DNA of 64,000 bases from the NCBI GenBank assembly GCA_025266875.1, contig JALLLT010000008.1, forward strand, positions 1,116,001 through 1,180,000, given 5' to 3'. Within the stretch, counting starts at the first letter, position 1. Each line of letters begins with the position of its first letter. The DNA comes from Fennellomyces sp. T-0311. Its lineage: Eukaryota; Mucoromycota; Mucoromycetes; Mucorales; Lichtheimiaceae. Position numbers and translations under genes: made by a program. Below, piece by piece: positions 45,370 through 56,894 of the stretch. The notes under the pieces are model-generated. The model made no database searches and was not told the origin of the DNA. It worked only from the letters and a program-made list of their open reading frames with translations.

Positions 45370-47231
45370 ATGGACTGTGATGATTCGGTATCGTTTATAG
45401 TCGCCGTTCTCGGTGGCTTTATCTTAATGTATGGGCTCTATTCACTTGTTATAAAAGAAAAGCTATACATATCCGAGGCAGGTGCGTAAATTTTATGCAG
45501 CAATGTTTTCATTTGATTGACATGTATCTATACAGTCGTTGCTGCGATGTTTGGAATCATCATACGCCTTGTTGCAACGGAGACTACAGAACGGTTTTGG
45601 GAACATCAGAACGATCTGAGTCGGCAATCAAGTCGTATCGTTATTGCGGTCCAGGTACCGTCCGTGTCGCAGTTTATGTTACGACCGAAATGTCTCATTA
45701 TCTCGATGCATAGGTGATGGCAGCGGGCGTCGCACTCCCAAAAAAGTATCTGTGGAAAGAATGGAAATCTTTGACTGTACTACTGGTTCCAGTGATGAGT
45801 TGGATGTGGATTATTAGTGCCTTGTTCGTATGGTGGATGATACCTAACCTAAAGTTCGTACGTAAATTGCATCATATCAATAACATGGTACTCATGTCAT
45901 TATTGTACAGCTTGAAGCTTTAATGATTGCATCATGCTTCACGCCGACAGATCCCGTAAGTATGGAATACTCTACATAGAAAAAGGTACAATGTTGGCCT
46001 GACATGGCTCAAAATAGGTGCTTGCCAACTCAATTGTTCAGGGATACTTTGCTGAAAAGTATGTTCCCGCAAACATTCGCTACATTCTATCGGCAGAGAG
46101 GTAAATTTCGACTGATGCTGAAGGACTTGCAGTTACTAACAACTGCAGCAGTGCTGCCAACGATGGATTGGGATTTCCGTTCCTTTTCCTCGCGACGTAC
46201 CTGATCCAGCTATCACCAGCTGATGCATTGTTTGAGTGGACGTATCATATTATGATCTACGAAATAGGGTTCTCGATCATTTGTGGGATTGCCATCGGCT
46301 ACCTTGCTCGCAAAGTTTTGCGATTTTCTATGGAAAAGTACGTGTCTATTCCAAAGTTACGTAGGAGGGGACAACATCTTATTTGATGAATGTAGAAAAC
46401 TCGTGGACGATGAGTCATTTGCTGTATATCCAGTGGTCCTTGCTGTAAGTTCATGGGATAGATCTTGAGATACGTAATTGGTAGTAACATAAGTCGACAG
46501 TTATTTCTGATGGGCACAGTTGGGCTTATCCGTAGTGACGATCTACTTGCATGCTTCTTTGCTGGTTGCGCATTTGCCTGGGACGGATGGTACCATGTGG
46601 AAACCAAAAATTCCGCGAGCTTTGTGCAATCGATCGACATGTTACTCAATCTGAGCATGTTCATGTATATTGGCTTCATCATGGTAATACAATTATCCAT
46701 CACGTTCTTGACTAGCCATGCTAACACGAGCAATGGGGATATATGTATAGCCATGGTCTTCTTGGGCTCAACTTGGATGGACACGGCTACTCATTCTTGC
46801 CCTTTTAGTCCACTTGTTCCGTCGGCTCCCGATAGTTCTTATGCTGTACCGATTTATTCCTGCAATCCGAAGCGTCTCGGAAGCGGTATTTGCAGGATGG
46901 TTTGGTCCCATGGGAGTCGGCTCAGTATTTTATTGTGCACTTGCATTGGATACTATCCGGGACGAAGGAAGTGTTTCATCCTATGCCCGCGAGGCCATTG
47001 AACCTGTGGTATACTTTATTGTACTTTCTTCAATCGTTGTTCATGGTGTCAGTATACCCCTTTACCAAGCTGGTAAGAAATGTGTTTCTCGATCTCAACA
47101 GCAACAAATAAGGGCGGATTTAGAGCACACTCCGGTAAGTTTGGTGTATTCTATTTTAAAAATAATGAAAGGCTTATAAAGAAAGATAGATTGATTATCA
47201 TGGTAGTTCCGGTTACGGAGCAACCCAGTAG
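45370..47231 (+). CDS. NHA1: Na+(K+)/H+ antiporter, NHA1/Sod2 type, short form
   Basis: Ten exons (45370-45481, 45536-45654, 45714-45857, 45911-45955, 46018-46100, 46152-46337, 46396-46444, 46501-46683, 46751-47134, 47190-47231) join in frame to 448 residues. The protein exchanges alkali cations for protons at the plasma membrane and helps keep ion balance and pH. The CPA1-type core is clear: FTPTDPVLANSIVQGYFAEK, LSAESAANDGLG, FPFLFLATYLIQL, GYLARKVLRF, DDLLACFFAGCAFAWDGW and GWFGPMGVGSVFY, the TDP and NDG motifs holding the ion-site Asp residues. Yeast Nha1 has a cytosolic tail of several hundred residues; here the chain ends soon after the last membrane segment (SSGYGATQ), as in short forms from other lineages. 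All introns are GT-AG of 50-67 nt. Confidence 0.88.
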
Positions 47232-47553
47232 CGACAACTATACACTTTTTTTTTGCTTAGTTTTGTATATTCTTTTTAAGAAAAACGAATAGATATTCTT
47301 GTTTTATTTTCCTCAAAGTCACTGCTCATATTATAAATTGACCATTCTCAACACGTTTGGACCGATCATGTCAAAAACATTGGACATTTGACATTTCGAA
47401 TTTCAGGGGAAAGCGAAGATCATTGGTGCGGTCTTCAATGACATTCCCCAGACAACCGGAGCCCGAGCCGGACAAGCCCCGCTTGCGAACCATCTGAGGG
47501 ACCCCTTGGTGACCAAGTGATTCCTCCTCTTTTTGCATATCCATTAGGCAACG

Positions 47554-48203
47554 ATGAAGTAAGGACGCAACATCGCAACGGATACGCGGATGGATGGATT
47601 AAACGATAGGATCGATGGATTAGGCTTGAGATTTGCTCCTTCTCCGGCTACAAGATCTACCCCTCGAAGGGTAAGATTTACGTTCGCACCGACAGCAGGT
47701 AAGAAAATGAAATTATAAAGAGACGCGTCTATTTCAATTATACTCATTTTCCGTCCATTTAATTTAGAGTGAGTTACTTCATTACACGAACGATATTATT
47801 ACGCGAAAATAGGAAAAAGACATTAACGAATTGCAATTGCCTAGACCTTCCGCTTCATTAACGGCAAGGCTGAATCGTACTTCCTCCAACGTTTGAGCCC
47901 CCGCAAGATCCGATGGACGCAAATCTACCGTCGCCTTAACAAGAAGGGTGTCACCGAGCAGATTGTCAAGAAGCGCACCCGCCGCACCGTCAAGGCCGAG
48001 CGTGCCGTTGCTGGTGCCTCGTGGGATGAGATCCGTGCCAAGCGTAACGAGAAGCCCGAGGTCCGCGCTGCTGCTCGCCAGGCTGCTATCGAGAAGGCCA
48101 AGGCCAAGAAGGCTGCTGGCAAGGTATAAATTGATTGTTGTCGCTTCGCCAGTTAATTTCTAATCAAGACCCTATTTATATAACACAGGCCGGTAAGCAG
48201 TAA
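47554..48203 (+). CDS. RPL24: 60S ribosomal protein L24 (eL24)
   Basis: The encoded protein is 124 residues if five exons are used: 47554-47558 (ATG AA), 47624-47698 ([24 protein letters not shown]), a single A at 47768, 47845-48123 ([20 protein letters not shown] ... AKAKKAAGK) and 48189-48203 (AGKQ). It is a surface protein of the large subunit in cytosolic ribosomes. The zinc-ribbon part of eL24 is reduced to one Cys here, as usual in fungi and animals. Direct joining of 47698 to 47845 would put the conserved TFRFING block out of frame and stop after about 18 codons; the one-base exon restores AGA (Arg), the residue expected at that place. The ATG-AA|GTAAG first exon is typical for ribosomal protein genes. 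Confidence 0.88.
47768..47768 (+). other. RPL24: Predicted one-nucleotide microexon of RPL24
   Basis: The base A stands between a canonical acceptor (TTTAATTTAG, ending intron 47699-47767, donor GTAAGA) and a canonical donor (GTGAGT, starting intron 47769-47844, acceptor TTGCCTAG). Including it makes the split Arg codon AG|A and brings both conserved flanks into one frame. Confidence 0.6.
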
Positions 48204-49000
48204 ACTATTCCTGCCGATTTATTTTCTCTCCACCAAATAAACCCAGGATATAAAAAAAAAGCGAGTTTACCTTTTTTACACAATCATCTGTTTGGAGCGG
48301 TTTCATGTCGGGCAGTCTACACGTGTGTCGGGCATACAGATTCAGGGGAGATATACAGGGACCATTTGTGAACGAGCTGGCAGGCCGTGCGTCATATTTT
48401 TAAACGAGGTTACCATAGTAGTATACCACGGTCGCACAAAGCAGTTGCTAGGCAACAATGCGCTAAAAAGCAATATCGTCATCTAGACCGAGGGATGTGT
48501 AAAAAGAAAAAGATCAGCGGATGTTACTGCTGCCATTGTATCTGGATACGAAAAAATAAAACCCAAATGTGTCGAATCAATTGTCGCATAGTAAGATGGA
48601 TGGCACCAAAAACAAGGGGAGCCGGGTAAAGGCTAGCTTGAGCACGATGGTGCTGCGGGGACGCAACCTTGCGTTTAAATGTTTAAGCCATTTGCCGGTA
48701 CTGGCGCATATGTTCTTTTTAAATTAGCACCATTGATACGTGTGCAACCAACATCGGTTGCGGGCAGGCGTCGCTTGCCCACCAGGCAGTAAGAATAGAA
48801 ATGTGCACAACGGGCTGCAAGTGCTCCGGATTTGATAATCTGATGTGGAACAAAATAAAACGGGTATCAGGAAGGCTAATTCGGCATCTGATTTAACCGA
48901 AAAGGTGGATCGACATCAATGGTCTTCTTCGCACGTGGAGCTTGAAAAAATAGGCAACATTTTTCCCGCCATCTTTAGTTACGTTCAATCACCCTTTCCT
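48204..49000. other. Spacer between RPL24 and the flippase gene
   Basis: No gene is recognised in about 800 bp; short frames begin with non-ATG codons. Confidence 0.45.
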
Positions 49001-49105
49001 TTCCCTTTTCCCATCCTTGTCGCCAAACCAGGGCCATACTTTCCTTTCCCTCCATCTCTCTCTCTCTCTCGCGCTCCAGCCCGCCAGCACTGTCAGCTAC
49101 TCCCC
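49001..49105 (+). promoter_or_regulatory. C/T-rich tract in the flippase leader
   Basis: A long pyrimidine-rich run (CCTTTCCCTTTTCCCATCC, then TCTCTCTCTCTC) precedes the P4-ATPase start by about 170-270 bp. Its position suggests a core promoter or 5' UTR element. The function is inferred only. Confidence 0.35.
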
Positions 49106-49271
49106 TCCCTACCGTCCTCCCATTACTGCCCACATTTCATGCACCCGTAACCCTATTCAGGTACCTAAAACAACAAACAATGAGCTCCAAAAGAAAGAAA
49201 GTTTGCTAATTTTTATGGTTGGCCGAGATTCAGTTGTCTGACGATTTTACTCTCATTCCCAACATTGCGCC

Positions 49272-52200
49272 ATGGCCAAACGAGTACGCATCAAAGCAGC
49301 ATTACGACGAAAACGACGTGACGTTGAAGAAGACGAGAACACGGACGAGCTGCGACGCATGGATTCTCGGTCGTCGTACATGCAGCAGCGACGCAGCATC
49401 TACGTGAACATGGACTTGCCTCCGTCCGAGTACGACGAGAAGGGGCGGCGCATCAACCGCACGCTTGTCTCGAACCGGATTAAGACGGCCAAGTACACGC
49501 CGCTGTCATTTATACCCAAGAATCTGTTTGAGCAGTTCAGAAACGTCGCCAATTTGTATTTCTTGTTTCTGGTTATTCTGCAATGTATCCCGATATTTGG
49601 TGTCACCGAGCCCGCAGTATCCGCCCTTCCCCTGATTGCCATTCTCGTCATCACCGCTATCAAGGACGCCTTTGAGGACTGGAAGCGCAACCAGAGCGAC
49701 GACCGCATCAACAACGCCAAAACGCTGACCTTGGAGAACTGGAAGAACGTCAACAAGCCCGATGTAAACGGCGGCTTCTTCCGCAGCATCCTGGGCTTCT
49801 TTTACGTGATGGCGGGTGTCGAAAACAAATATGCACATGCCTACCGCGCATCGCTAGCCAAACGCAAGGTCAAGGACAGACCGCGCCGGGGCACCGAGGA
49901 CAAGCTGCCGCTTACTGAATTGAACTTTCCGGCATCCTCGGCCTCGTCCCAAAATAACGAGGAACAGCCCATTCAGCAACCACATCAAGGTCCAGCGCGT
50001 CACAACAGCAAGTTCAGCATGCGCATGCGTAGCAACACCTTGCGCTCCATGTTCAAGCCTCCGCGCAAGCCATACAAGCCCAGCAAAGTGCGCCATTCCG
50101 TGCTGTATCGCATCGACAGCACGCCCGCACCCTCATCGCGACGCGCATCGACCGTGCACCCCGCGCTTTTGCCGCCGGTCAAGACATCGCTCGAAGGCCC
50201 TTTGGCCGCCAATGGCGATGTGCGGTGGAAAGAAACGGCGTGGAAGAACATCAGTGCTGGCGACTACATTCTCATTCGCAACGACGAGGATGTGCCTGCC
50301 GACGTTGTCATCCTGTCGACGTCCGACCCTGACCATATCTGCTACATTGAGACGCAAAACTTGGACGGCGAGACCAATCTCAAGGTGCGGCAGGCGCTGT
50401 CGGCCACCAGCGAAATTGCCTCGGTCAAAGACTGTCAGCATGCCGAGTTTTACATCGAGAGCGAGCCCCCGCACGTCAATCTGTACCAGTACAGTGGCGT
50501 GCTCAAGTGGCAGATTGACCAGCCTGCAGAACACGCCACAGCGCATTCGGGGGTGGCTCATGAAAAGACTGAGGCCGTTACGTACAACAACATTTTGTTG
50601 CGTGGTTGCGTCGTGCGTAACACCGAATGGGTCATTGGCGTTGTTGTGTACACCGGCGACGAGACCAAGATTATGATGAACACCGGCCGCACGCCGTCCA
50701 AGCGGAGCAAGATGGCCAAGAAGACCAATCCGCACGTAAGTCGATGATTGGCCAAGACAACGAAACAGAGATATTGATGGTTGTCGTAATAATAGGTCAT
50801 TGCTAACTTTGTGATCTTGGCGGTCATTTGTATCATCAGCTCAGTGATGGACAGCGTGTTATTCAGGTCGGAGGGTTCGGCCCGCTTTTTCGACTTTGAA
50901 ATTAACGGCACGAACGCATCGTACGATGGCTTCTTGACTTTCTGGTAATGTTTCCCCCTCCCCCCTTTGTGTCACCTGCCACCCAGCGCTTCTCATGCAT
51001 TCCATCAGGGTCACCTTAATTTTATATCAGAACATTGTGCCCATCTCACTGTATATCTCCGTGGAAATCGTAAAGACGCTTGCGGTAAGGACGCCTTCCA
51101 TCTGTTTGACCATTGCCACTCACGCGTTCGTTCGATGCAGGCTTACTTTATCTACTCGGACATTGACATGTATCACCCGGAGACCGACACGCCCTGCATC
51201 GCCAAAACATGGAACATTTCTGACGACTTGGGCCAGATTGAGTATATCTTTTCCGACAAGACGGGCACGTTGACGCAGAACGTCATGGAGTACCGTAAAT
51301 GCACGATCAACAGCGTCAAGTACGGTCTTGGCACCACCGAAGCATCGATGGGCGCCAAGATTCGCGAAGCGGTTGAAAAGCGACAGTCCAAGCACCAGGT
51401 AGACATGGAAGAAGAAGAGATTGGCGACGACAGCACTGTCCACAACAACAACGAAAGCGCGGCGCTCGAGGCGGCGAAGCGTGAAATGTACGAAAAGCAA
51501 GAACAGCTCTTCACCAACGAGCACGTTGGACCCAACCCAACGTTTGTCGATCCCAAGTTGTACGACGACTTGGCAGACCCGGAAAGTGCACAGGCTACCC
51601 TTGTTACACACTTTTTCATGTCATTGGCGCTATGTCATACCGTCATTGCCGAAAGACCCGATGAGGACAATCCGAACCGTATCGAGTACAAGGCGCAGTC
51701 GCCCGACGAAGCTGCACTCGTGGCGACGGCACGCGACTGTGGCTTTGTGTTCGTAGGTCGTGAGGCGAACACGGTCCACGTCAAAATCAAGGGCGAGTCC
51801 AAGTACTTTGAGATCCTCAACGTGTTGGAGTTCAATTCGGCCCGTAAGCGTATGAGTATCATTCTCAAGCCCCACGACAGTAACAAGATCATCCTGCTGT
51901 GCAAGGGCGCCGACTCGATCATCTACGAACGCCTATGCGAGGATTTTGGCTCCCAGACCGAGCTGCAAGCGGCCCAAGCGGAATTGCGCGAAACTACCAG
52001 TTCTCATTTGGAAGACTTTGCTAACGAAGGTATATAAAAAAACAGGCAATCAACGGCTATAGATACACTGGATGACTGATCCAAACGACGCTAGGTCTGC
52101 GCACGTTATGCCTTTCCTACCGATTCATCTCGGAAGAGGAGTACAGGCCATGGAACAAACGCTATCTTGAGGCATCGGCTAGTATCTACAACCGTGAGGA

Positions 52201-53623
52201 AAAGATCGATGAGGCCTGTGAAGCTATCGAGACCAACATGCTGCTGATGGGCGGCACAGCCATCGAAGATCGTTTGCAAGATGGTGTCCCAGAGACCATT
52301 GCTGAGCTTGCCAAATCGGGCATCAAGCTTTGGGTGTTGACGGGCGACAAGACCGAGACGGCCATCAACATTGGTTTCGCATGCAATCTCTTGTCGCAAG
52401 AGATGGACCTGGTCATCGTCAAGGGCCAGACACGTGAGGAGACATCCGCACAGCTGGCAGAAGCATTGATCAACACAAAGCCATCGCCTGACCTGGTGGA
52501 GCGCAAACGAGCACTTGTCATTGATGGCACCACACTCAAGTACGCGCTGGAACCCAAGACCAAAGATTCGCTGCTGCAACTTGGCATGCGATGCGACAGC
52601 GTGCTGTGCTGCCGTGTCAGTCCGAAACAAAAGGCTGAAGTTGTCAGACTGGTCAAGAAGGGCCTGAAGGTGATGACGCTGGCCATTGGTGACGGTGCCA
52701 ACGACGTATCCATGATCCAGGAAGCCAACGTTGGTATCGGCATTTCCGGTCTCGAAGGACGACAAGCGGTGATGGCGTCGGATTACGCATTTGCTCAATT
52801 CCGTTTCCTGCGCAAACTGCTGCTTGTCCATGGTCGATGGTCGTATATCCGCACCTCGGAAATGATCATGGGCTTCTTTTACAAGAACATTGTGTGGACC
52901 TTTGTCTTGTTCTGGTACCAGATCTTCTGCCAGTTCACTGGATCCATGATGTTCGAGTATGCTCTGGTCACGCTGTACAATTTGATCTTTACGTCGCTTC
53001 CCATCATCTTTCTGGGCATCTGGGACCAGGACTTGAGTGCCAAGATCTCGCTGCTCTATCCTGAGCTGTACCGGATGGGTCTCCGCAACGACTTGTTCAA
53101 GACCTGGCGCTTCTGGGCCACCATGTTTGATTCCATCTACCAGTCGGCCGTGTGCTTCTTTTTCCCCTACATGCTCCTGGTCGGCGGCGGTGTCGATCCC
53201 ATCGGCTTGGACCAGAACGGCGTGTACGAGATCGGCACCGTTGTATCCAGTATTGCGGTGTGCGTTGCCAATTTCTTTGTTGCATGTTCATTGTACAGCT
53301 TCACGTGGATCCAAATCGGCATCAGTGCGCTGTCGATTCTGGTGTATTATGCCTTTGTGTGCATCTATGCGCAATTCAACACCTTCATCTTTGCCGGCCA
53401 CAGCCGCGTGTTTGCCACCGGCATGTACTGGCTCGTGTTTATCCTGACCATGGTGGCGTGCTATATCCCTCGCTTTGTTGCGCTGCATATCCTGCACCAG
53501 TACTGGCCCTACGACAATGACATTGTGCGCGAGATTGAGCTCGTGCAGAAGAAGAGCCGCGACAAACCCTCCAAGACGGACGACGGCGAGGGAATGTACG
53601 ATATCAAACTGCAAGAACGGTGA
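49272..53623 (+). CDS. P4-type ATPase, phospholipid flippase of the DNF class
   Basis: Five exons (49272-50735, 50796-50944, 51009-51084, 51141-52029, 52095-53623) give 1368 residues. The enzyme moves phospholipids from the outer to the cytosolic leaflet of plasma and late Golgi/endosomal membranes, with a Cdc50-type subunit. The N-terminus has RINRTLVSNRIKTAKYTPLS and FIPKNLFEQFRNVANLYFLF, typical P4. The actuator has IETQNLDGETNLKVRQAL. The phosphorylated Asp is in DKTGTLTQNVMEYRKC (residue about 602); KGADSIIYERL marks the nucleotide domain; LTGDKTETAINIGFACNL and GDGANDVSMIQEANVGIGI (about 1058) complete the P domain. C-terminal membrane segments follow, ending in a charged tail. The 165-residue loop after DDRINNA (YKPSKVRHSVLYRIDSTPAP region) fits Dnf1/Dnf2 better than Drs2 or Neo1. 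No defect is seen. Confidence 0.93.
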
Positions 53624-53857
53624 TCCACCTCTGTACGAGTATAAAACCCTCCCTTTCCCCGCATAGACTTCCGTAATCTCTTTCTGTTTCTTTTCCTTCC
53701 CTTTCTTGTTCTCACTATTTATTGTGTTTCCTTGTGTACATATAAAGCAATCTTTACGACATTTGAAAAGGCTCTTGTAATACCTTGCTCGCACTGCCAC
53801 AGCAGCATGGCGTGGCGGGGGTTGAACTAGCCATCTTTCTCGGAACTTTACAACACC

Positions 53858-56582
53858 ATGCGCAAGTCGAATCGAGGTCCCAATTCTGTTGGCTCGATTG
53901 GCAGCGGTCGAATGCAACGTATTGTCTCTCAAGCAACGGGTCGACTGTCGTCTGACACCATACCTGAGCCCGAATACCACCATGGCCACAACGGACTTGT
54001 TCGCTACCGAGTGCCAGGTCCTCTTACCGCGATCTCGATTTCACCCGACAGTGAAGCAGTTGCTGTAGCTGGACGCGATGGTAATTGCTCGCGAAAAGCC
54101 CTACACACCACAGGAAGCTAAGCATTAGTTAATTCAGTGCTAAAGATCTTGGCGGTGAGTCCTTTGCAAGTACGCGAAGTCTTAAACCTGCGTGCTGGCA
54201 GCCACTTGAGCACCAACTTCAACAGCAACGACGTCAAGTGGGGAAACAATGGTAAACGATACCTGATACCAGCACGACCATGTATTGATTCTATCCAAAG
54301 CAACAAAGAATAAGTTGGCAACGGCCGCGACCAACGGTGCCATCATACTATGGGATATCAACAGAACCACTGGGCGACGAGCAGGTAGTATCTCTTTGTT
54401 ACTATGGAAACCATTTGTTGCTGACAACCGACACAGAACGAGTTATCAATGAACATTCGCGTGCTGTCAACCGCGTCTGCTTCCAACCGGAGAATGGCAA
54501 TATCTTACTCAGTGCGTCGCAGGACGGCACCATGAAATGCTGGGATCTGCGTGAACCCAAACTGGCTTCAAGGTACCGTTTCGAAGGCAAATCAGAATCC
54601 GTTCGCGATGTACAGTTCAACCCCGTCCACCTTCACGAATTCGCGGCAGCATTTGAAACAGGCACCATTCAGGTGAGGTAAAACGAATGGATCAAGGAGA
54701 AAAAACACGGAGGATTTGGATTAACGGCGGCAACCATTAGAAATGGGATATGCGAAATCCAAAGGCGCTGTATGAACGCAAGTTTAGCGCGCATAATGGA
54801 CCTTGTCTTACGGTGGACTGGCATCCGTCTGGACGGTTTGTGGCGAGTGGTGGACGTGATAAAACGATCAAAGTGTGGGACATGAGTGTAGACAGTCGAC
54901 GACCGCTTTACACGATTCGAACCATGGCATCCGTGTCTCGCATCCAGTGGCGGCCGGGCCACGAGCATGAAATTACCTCTTGCGCGTTGCTGACGGACAG
55001 CCGGATCCATGTCTGGGATATCCGCAGACCACACATTGCAAAGTACGCATTCGATATCCATGACACAACGCCGACAGGTAATTTGAGGCCACATACAAAT
55101 GTATACCGAGTGTTTACACAGGAACAGGCTTCCAATGGCTCAATTCGGACGTGCTCTACTCGTGTGCCAAAGACAAAACATTTGTTCGTCAGGAAATCCA
55201 CCATGCCTATCAGCCAATCAATGTATTGCGACGCAACGGCATGGGCTGGAACATCCAAGGCGACCTCGCATACACGGTCGATAGAAGCTCACGGAAAAAC
55301 TTTGTCGACGGCAGCCTTGTTCCCACCAAGCCAGCACAGTCAAAGAAATGGAAAAAGTCCAACGCGAAAGCATTGATTGAAGACGAAATAATTCAGTATA
55401 TCCCTCCTCAAAGCTGCGGCATTGCTCACCTTCCACTCTTCGACTTTGAAGCATTCTCCGTCTTCGCCGAACACTACGATATCTCCAGTGACGACATTCT
55501 ATCCGCTTGCGAAACGAATAGCGAAGTGGCTTGGAAACTCGGTCGTTATCGTACTGCACAAACATGGAAGATTATTGCCTTGTTATTTCAACCTGGAGAC
55601 GATGATGACCAAGGTGATGAGCAACACGGCGAAACAGGTTTACCGAGCCAGCAACAACTCGTATGTCTGTGCATTTTGATCTTTGGATGGTAACGCTAAC
55701 TATTTGGAAACAATAGTTGGAAGATACATCAAGTGATTCGGCGTCGGGATCCGAGGACGGCACGGAAAGTACTACAGAGGACTCAGAGACCGAGTCGAGT
55801 GCCGTCTATTCCGAAGACATATCCCATCTGTGGCCAACATGGAAGCACGAGGGCATCGTGACCGAATTACTGAACTACTACACTGAAGAGGTACTATTCA
55901 CACACATTATCGTGTATTACTATGCTGATGTAAGCGTAGGGAGATGTACAAATATGTGTTACTCTCTATCTAGTGTTGAAGGATCACATTCACATCAATG
56001 AGGAGCGCCTGGAAGATTGGTTTGCCGCGTATATCGGTAAAAAAAAAAGGACACACGAAGTTTGTTTGTTCCTTGGAATAACTGACAGCAATTGATAGAT
56101 CTACTTCACCGATTTAAGCTTTGGACAACAGCAACTGCAGTGATCAATGCATGTCCTGTTGTACGGATACGAGAGCGTAACACGGTAATGTATCAATCTT
56201 TATTACATAATTGATCGCTCATCGATCCACGTTTTTAGAATGCAACCACAATTAATATTGCATGTAATAATTGCTTCAAGCTTGTCATGGGCACTACCCA
56301 AGGAGCCTGGGCATGCGATAAATGTCACAAATTACTTAATCCGTGCTCCATATGGTAAGCTTACATGCTTGAATACGTAAAAAACCAACAATTGACCTTG
56401 TTGATAGTCATCAAACGGTTCGTGGACTTTATGTATGGTGTCAAGGATGTAATCACGGAGGCCATTTGGAACATATGCGGGAATGGTTTAACCATGAAGC
56501 CATGTGTCCCACAGGATGCGGTCATTCTTGTACACTCCCTCCGTTGATTATGTTAGGTCCTCCGCGTACTACTGCAGGCTGA
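53858..56582 (+). CDS. RTC1: SEA/GATOR2 complex subunit RTC1/Sea2 (WDR24)
   Basis: About eleven exons code for a WD40 protein with a C-terminal RING-like domain. In yeast (SEACAT) and animals (GATOR2) this protein regulates TORC1 in response to amino acids at the vacuole/lysosome. The start is ATG 53858 (MRKSNRGPNSV). WD repeats are plain: LATAATNGAIILWDIN, ILLSASQDGTMKCWDLREP, FVASGGRDKTIKVWDMS, SCALLTDSRIHVWDIRRPH. The middle has an acidic Ser/Glu linker (EDTSSDSASGSEDGTESTTE), then ISHLWPTWKHEGIVTELL. The end matches WDR24 closely: DLLHRFKLWTTATAVINACP, CNNCFKLVMGTTQGAWACDK, VWCQGCNHGGHLEHMREWF, CPTGCGHSC. The stop is at 56582, after a short GPPRTTAG tail. Exon borders are GT-AG. Confidence 0.9.
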
Positions 56583-56894
56583 TGATATATACCCTTTTCT
56601 TTTTTCATACTGTCTGTTTCGTAGAGTGACAACCCTTCATGCTTCTTTTAGTAAATACATCTTCTGTTCTTTCTCCGGACTTCTTTTATGCGAAGCAGAG
56701 GTACGCTTAAAAACCCCGCCGATCGAAATAAAACGAGGCAAGCGTTGCAGTCTCAGCCCCTGGACCTGAGATAAAACTCAACGCTTTAAACGCGCGTATA
56801 CCATACCCACCCCTTAATAACAAATACACTTTGATCTTTAAGCGCACCTAAAAATAAACCTTTCAGTCACTACACCTGCTTACTGTCATTTATC
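56583..56894. other. Spacer, nothing recognised
   Basis: About 310 bp holding the 3' side of RTC1 and the leader of the next gene, with no clear element. Confidence 0.4.

Noticed and set aside
50133..50735. Minus-strand frame of 200 codons
   Set aside because: Antisense to the P4-ATPase first exon; composition reflects the sense strand.
52106..52831. Minus-strand frame of 241 codons
   Set aside because: Antisense to the P4-ATPase P domain; no conserved features.
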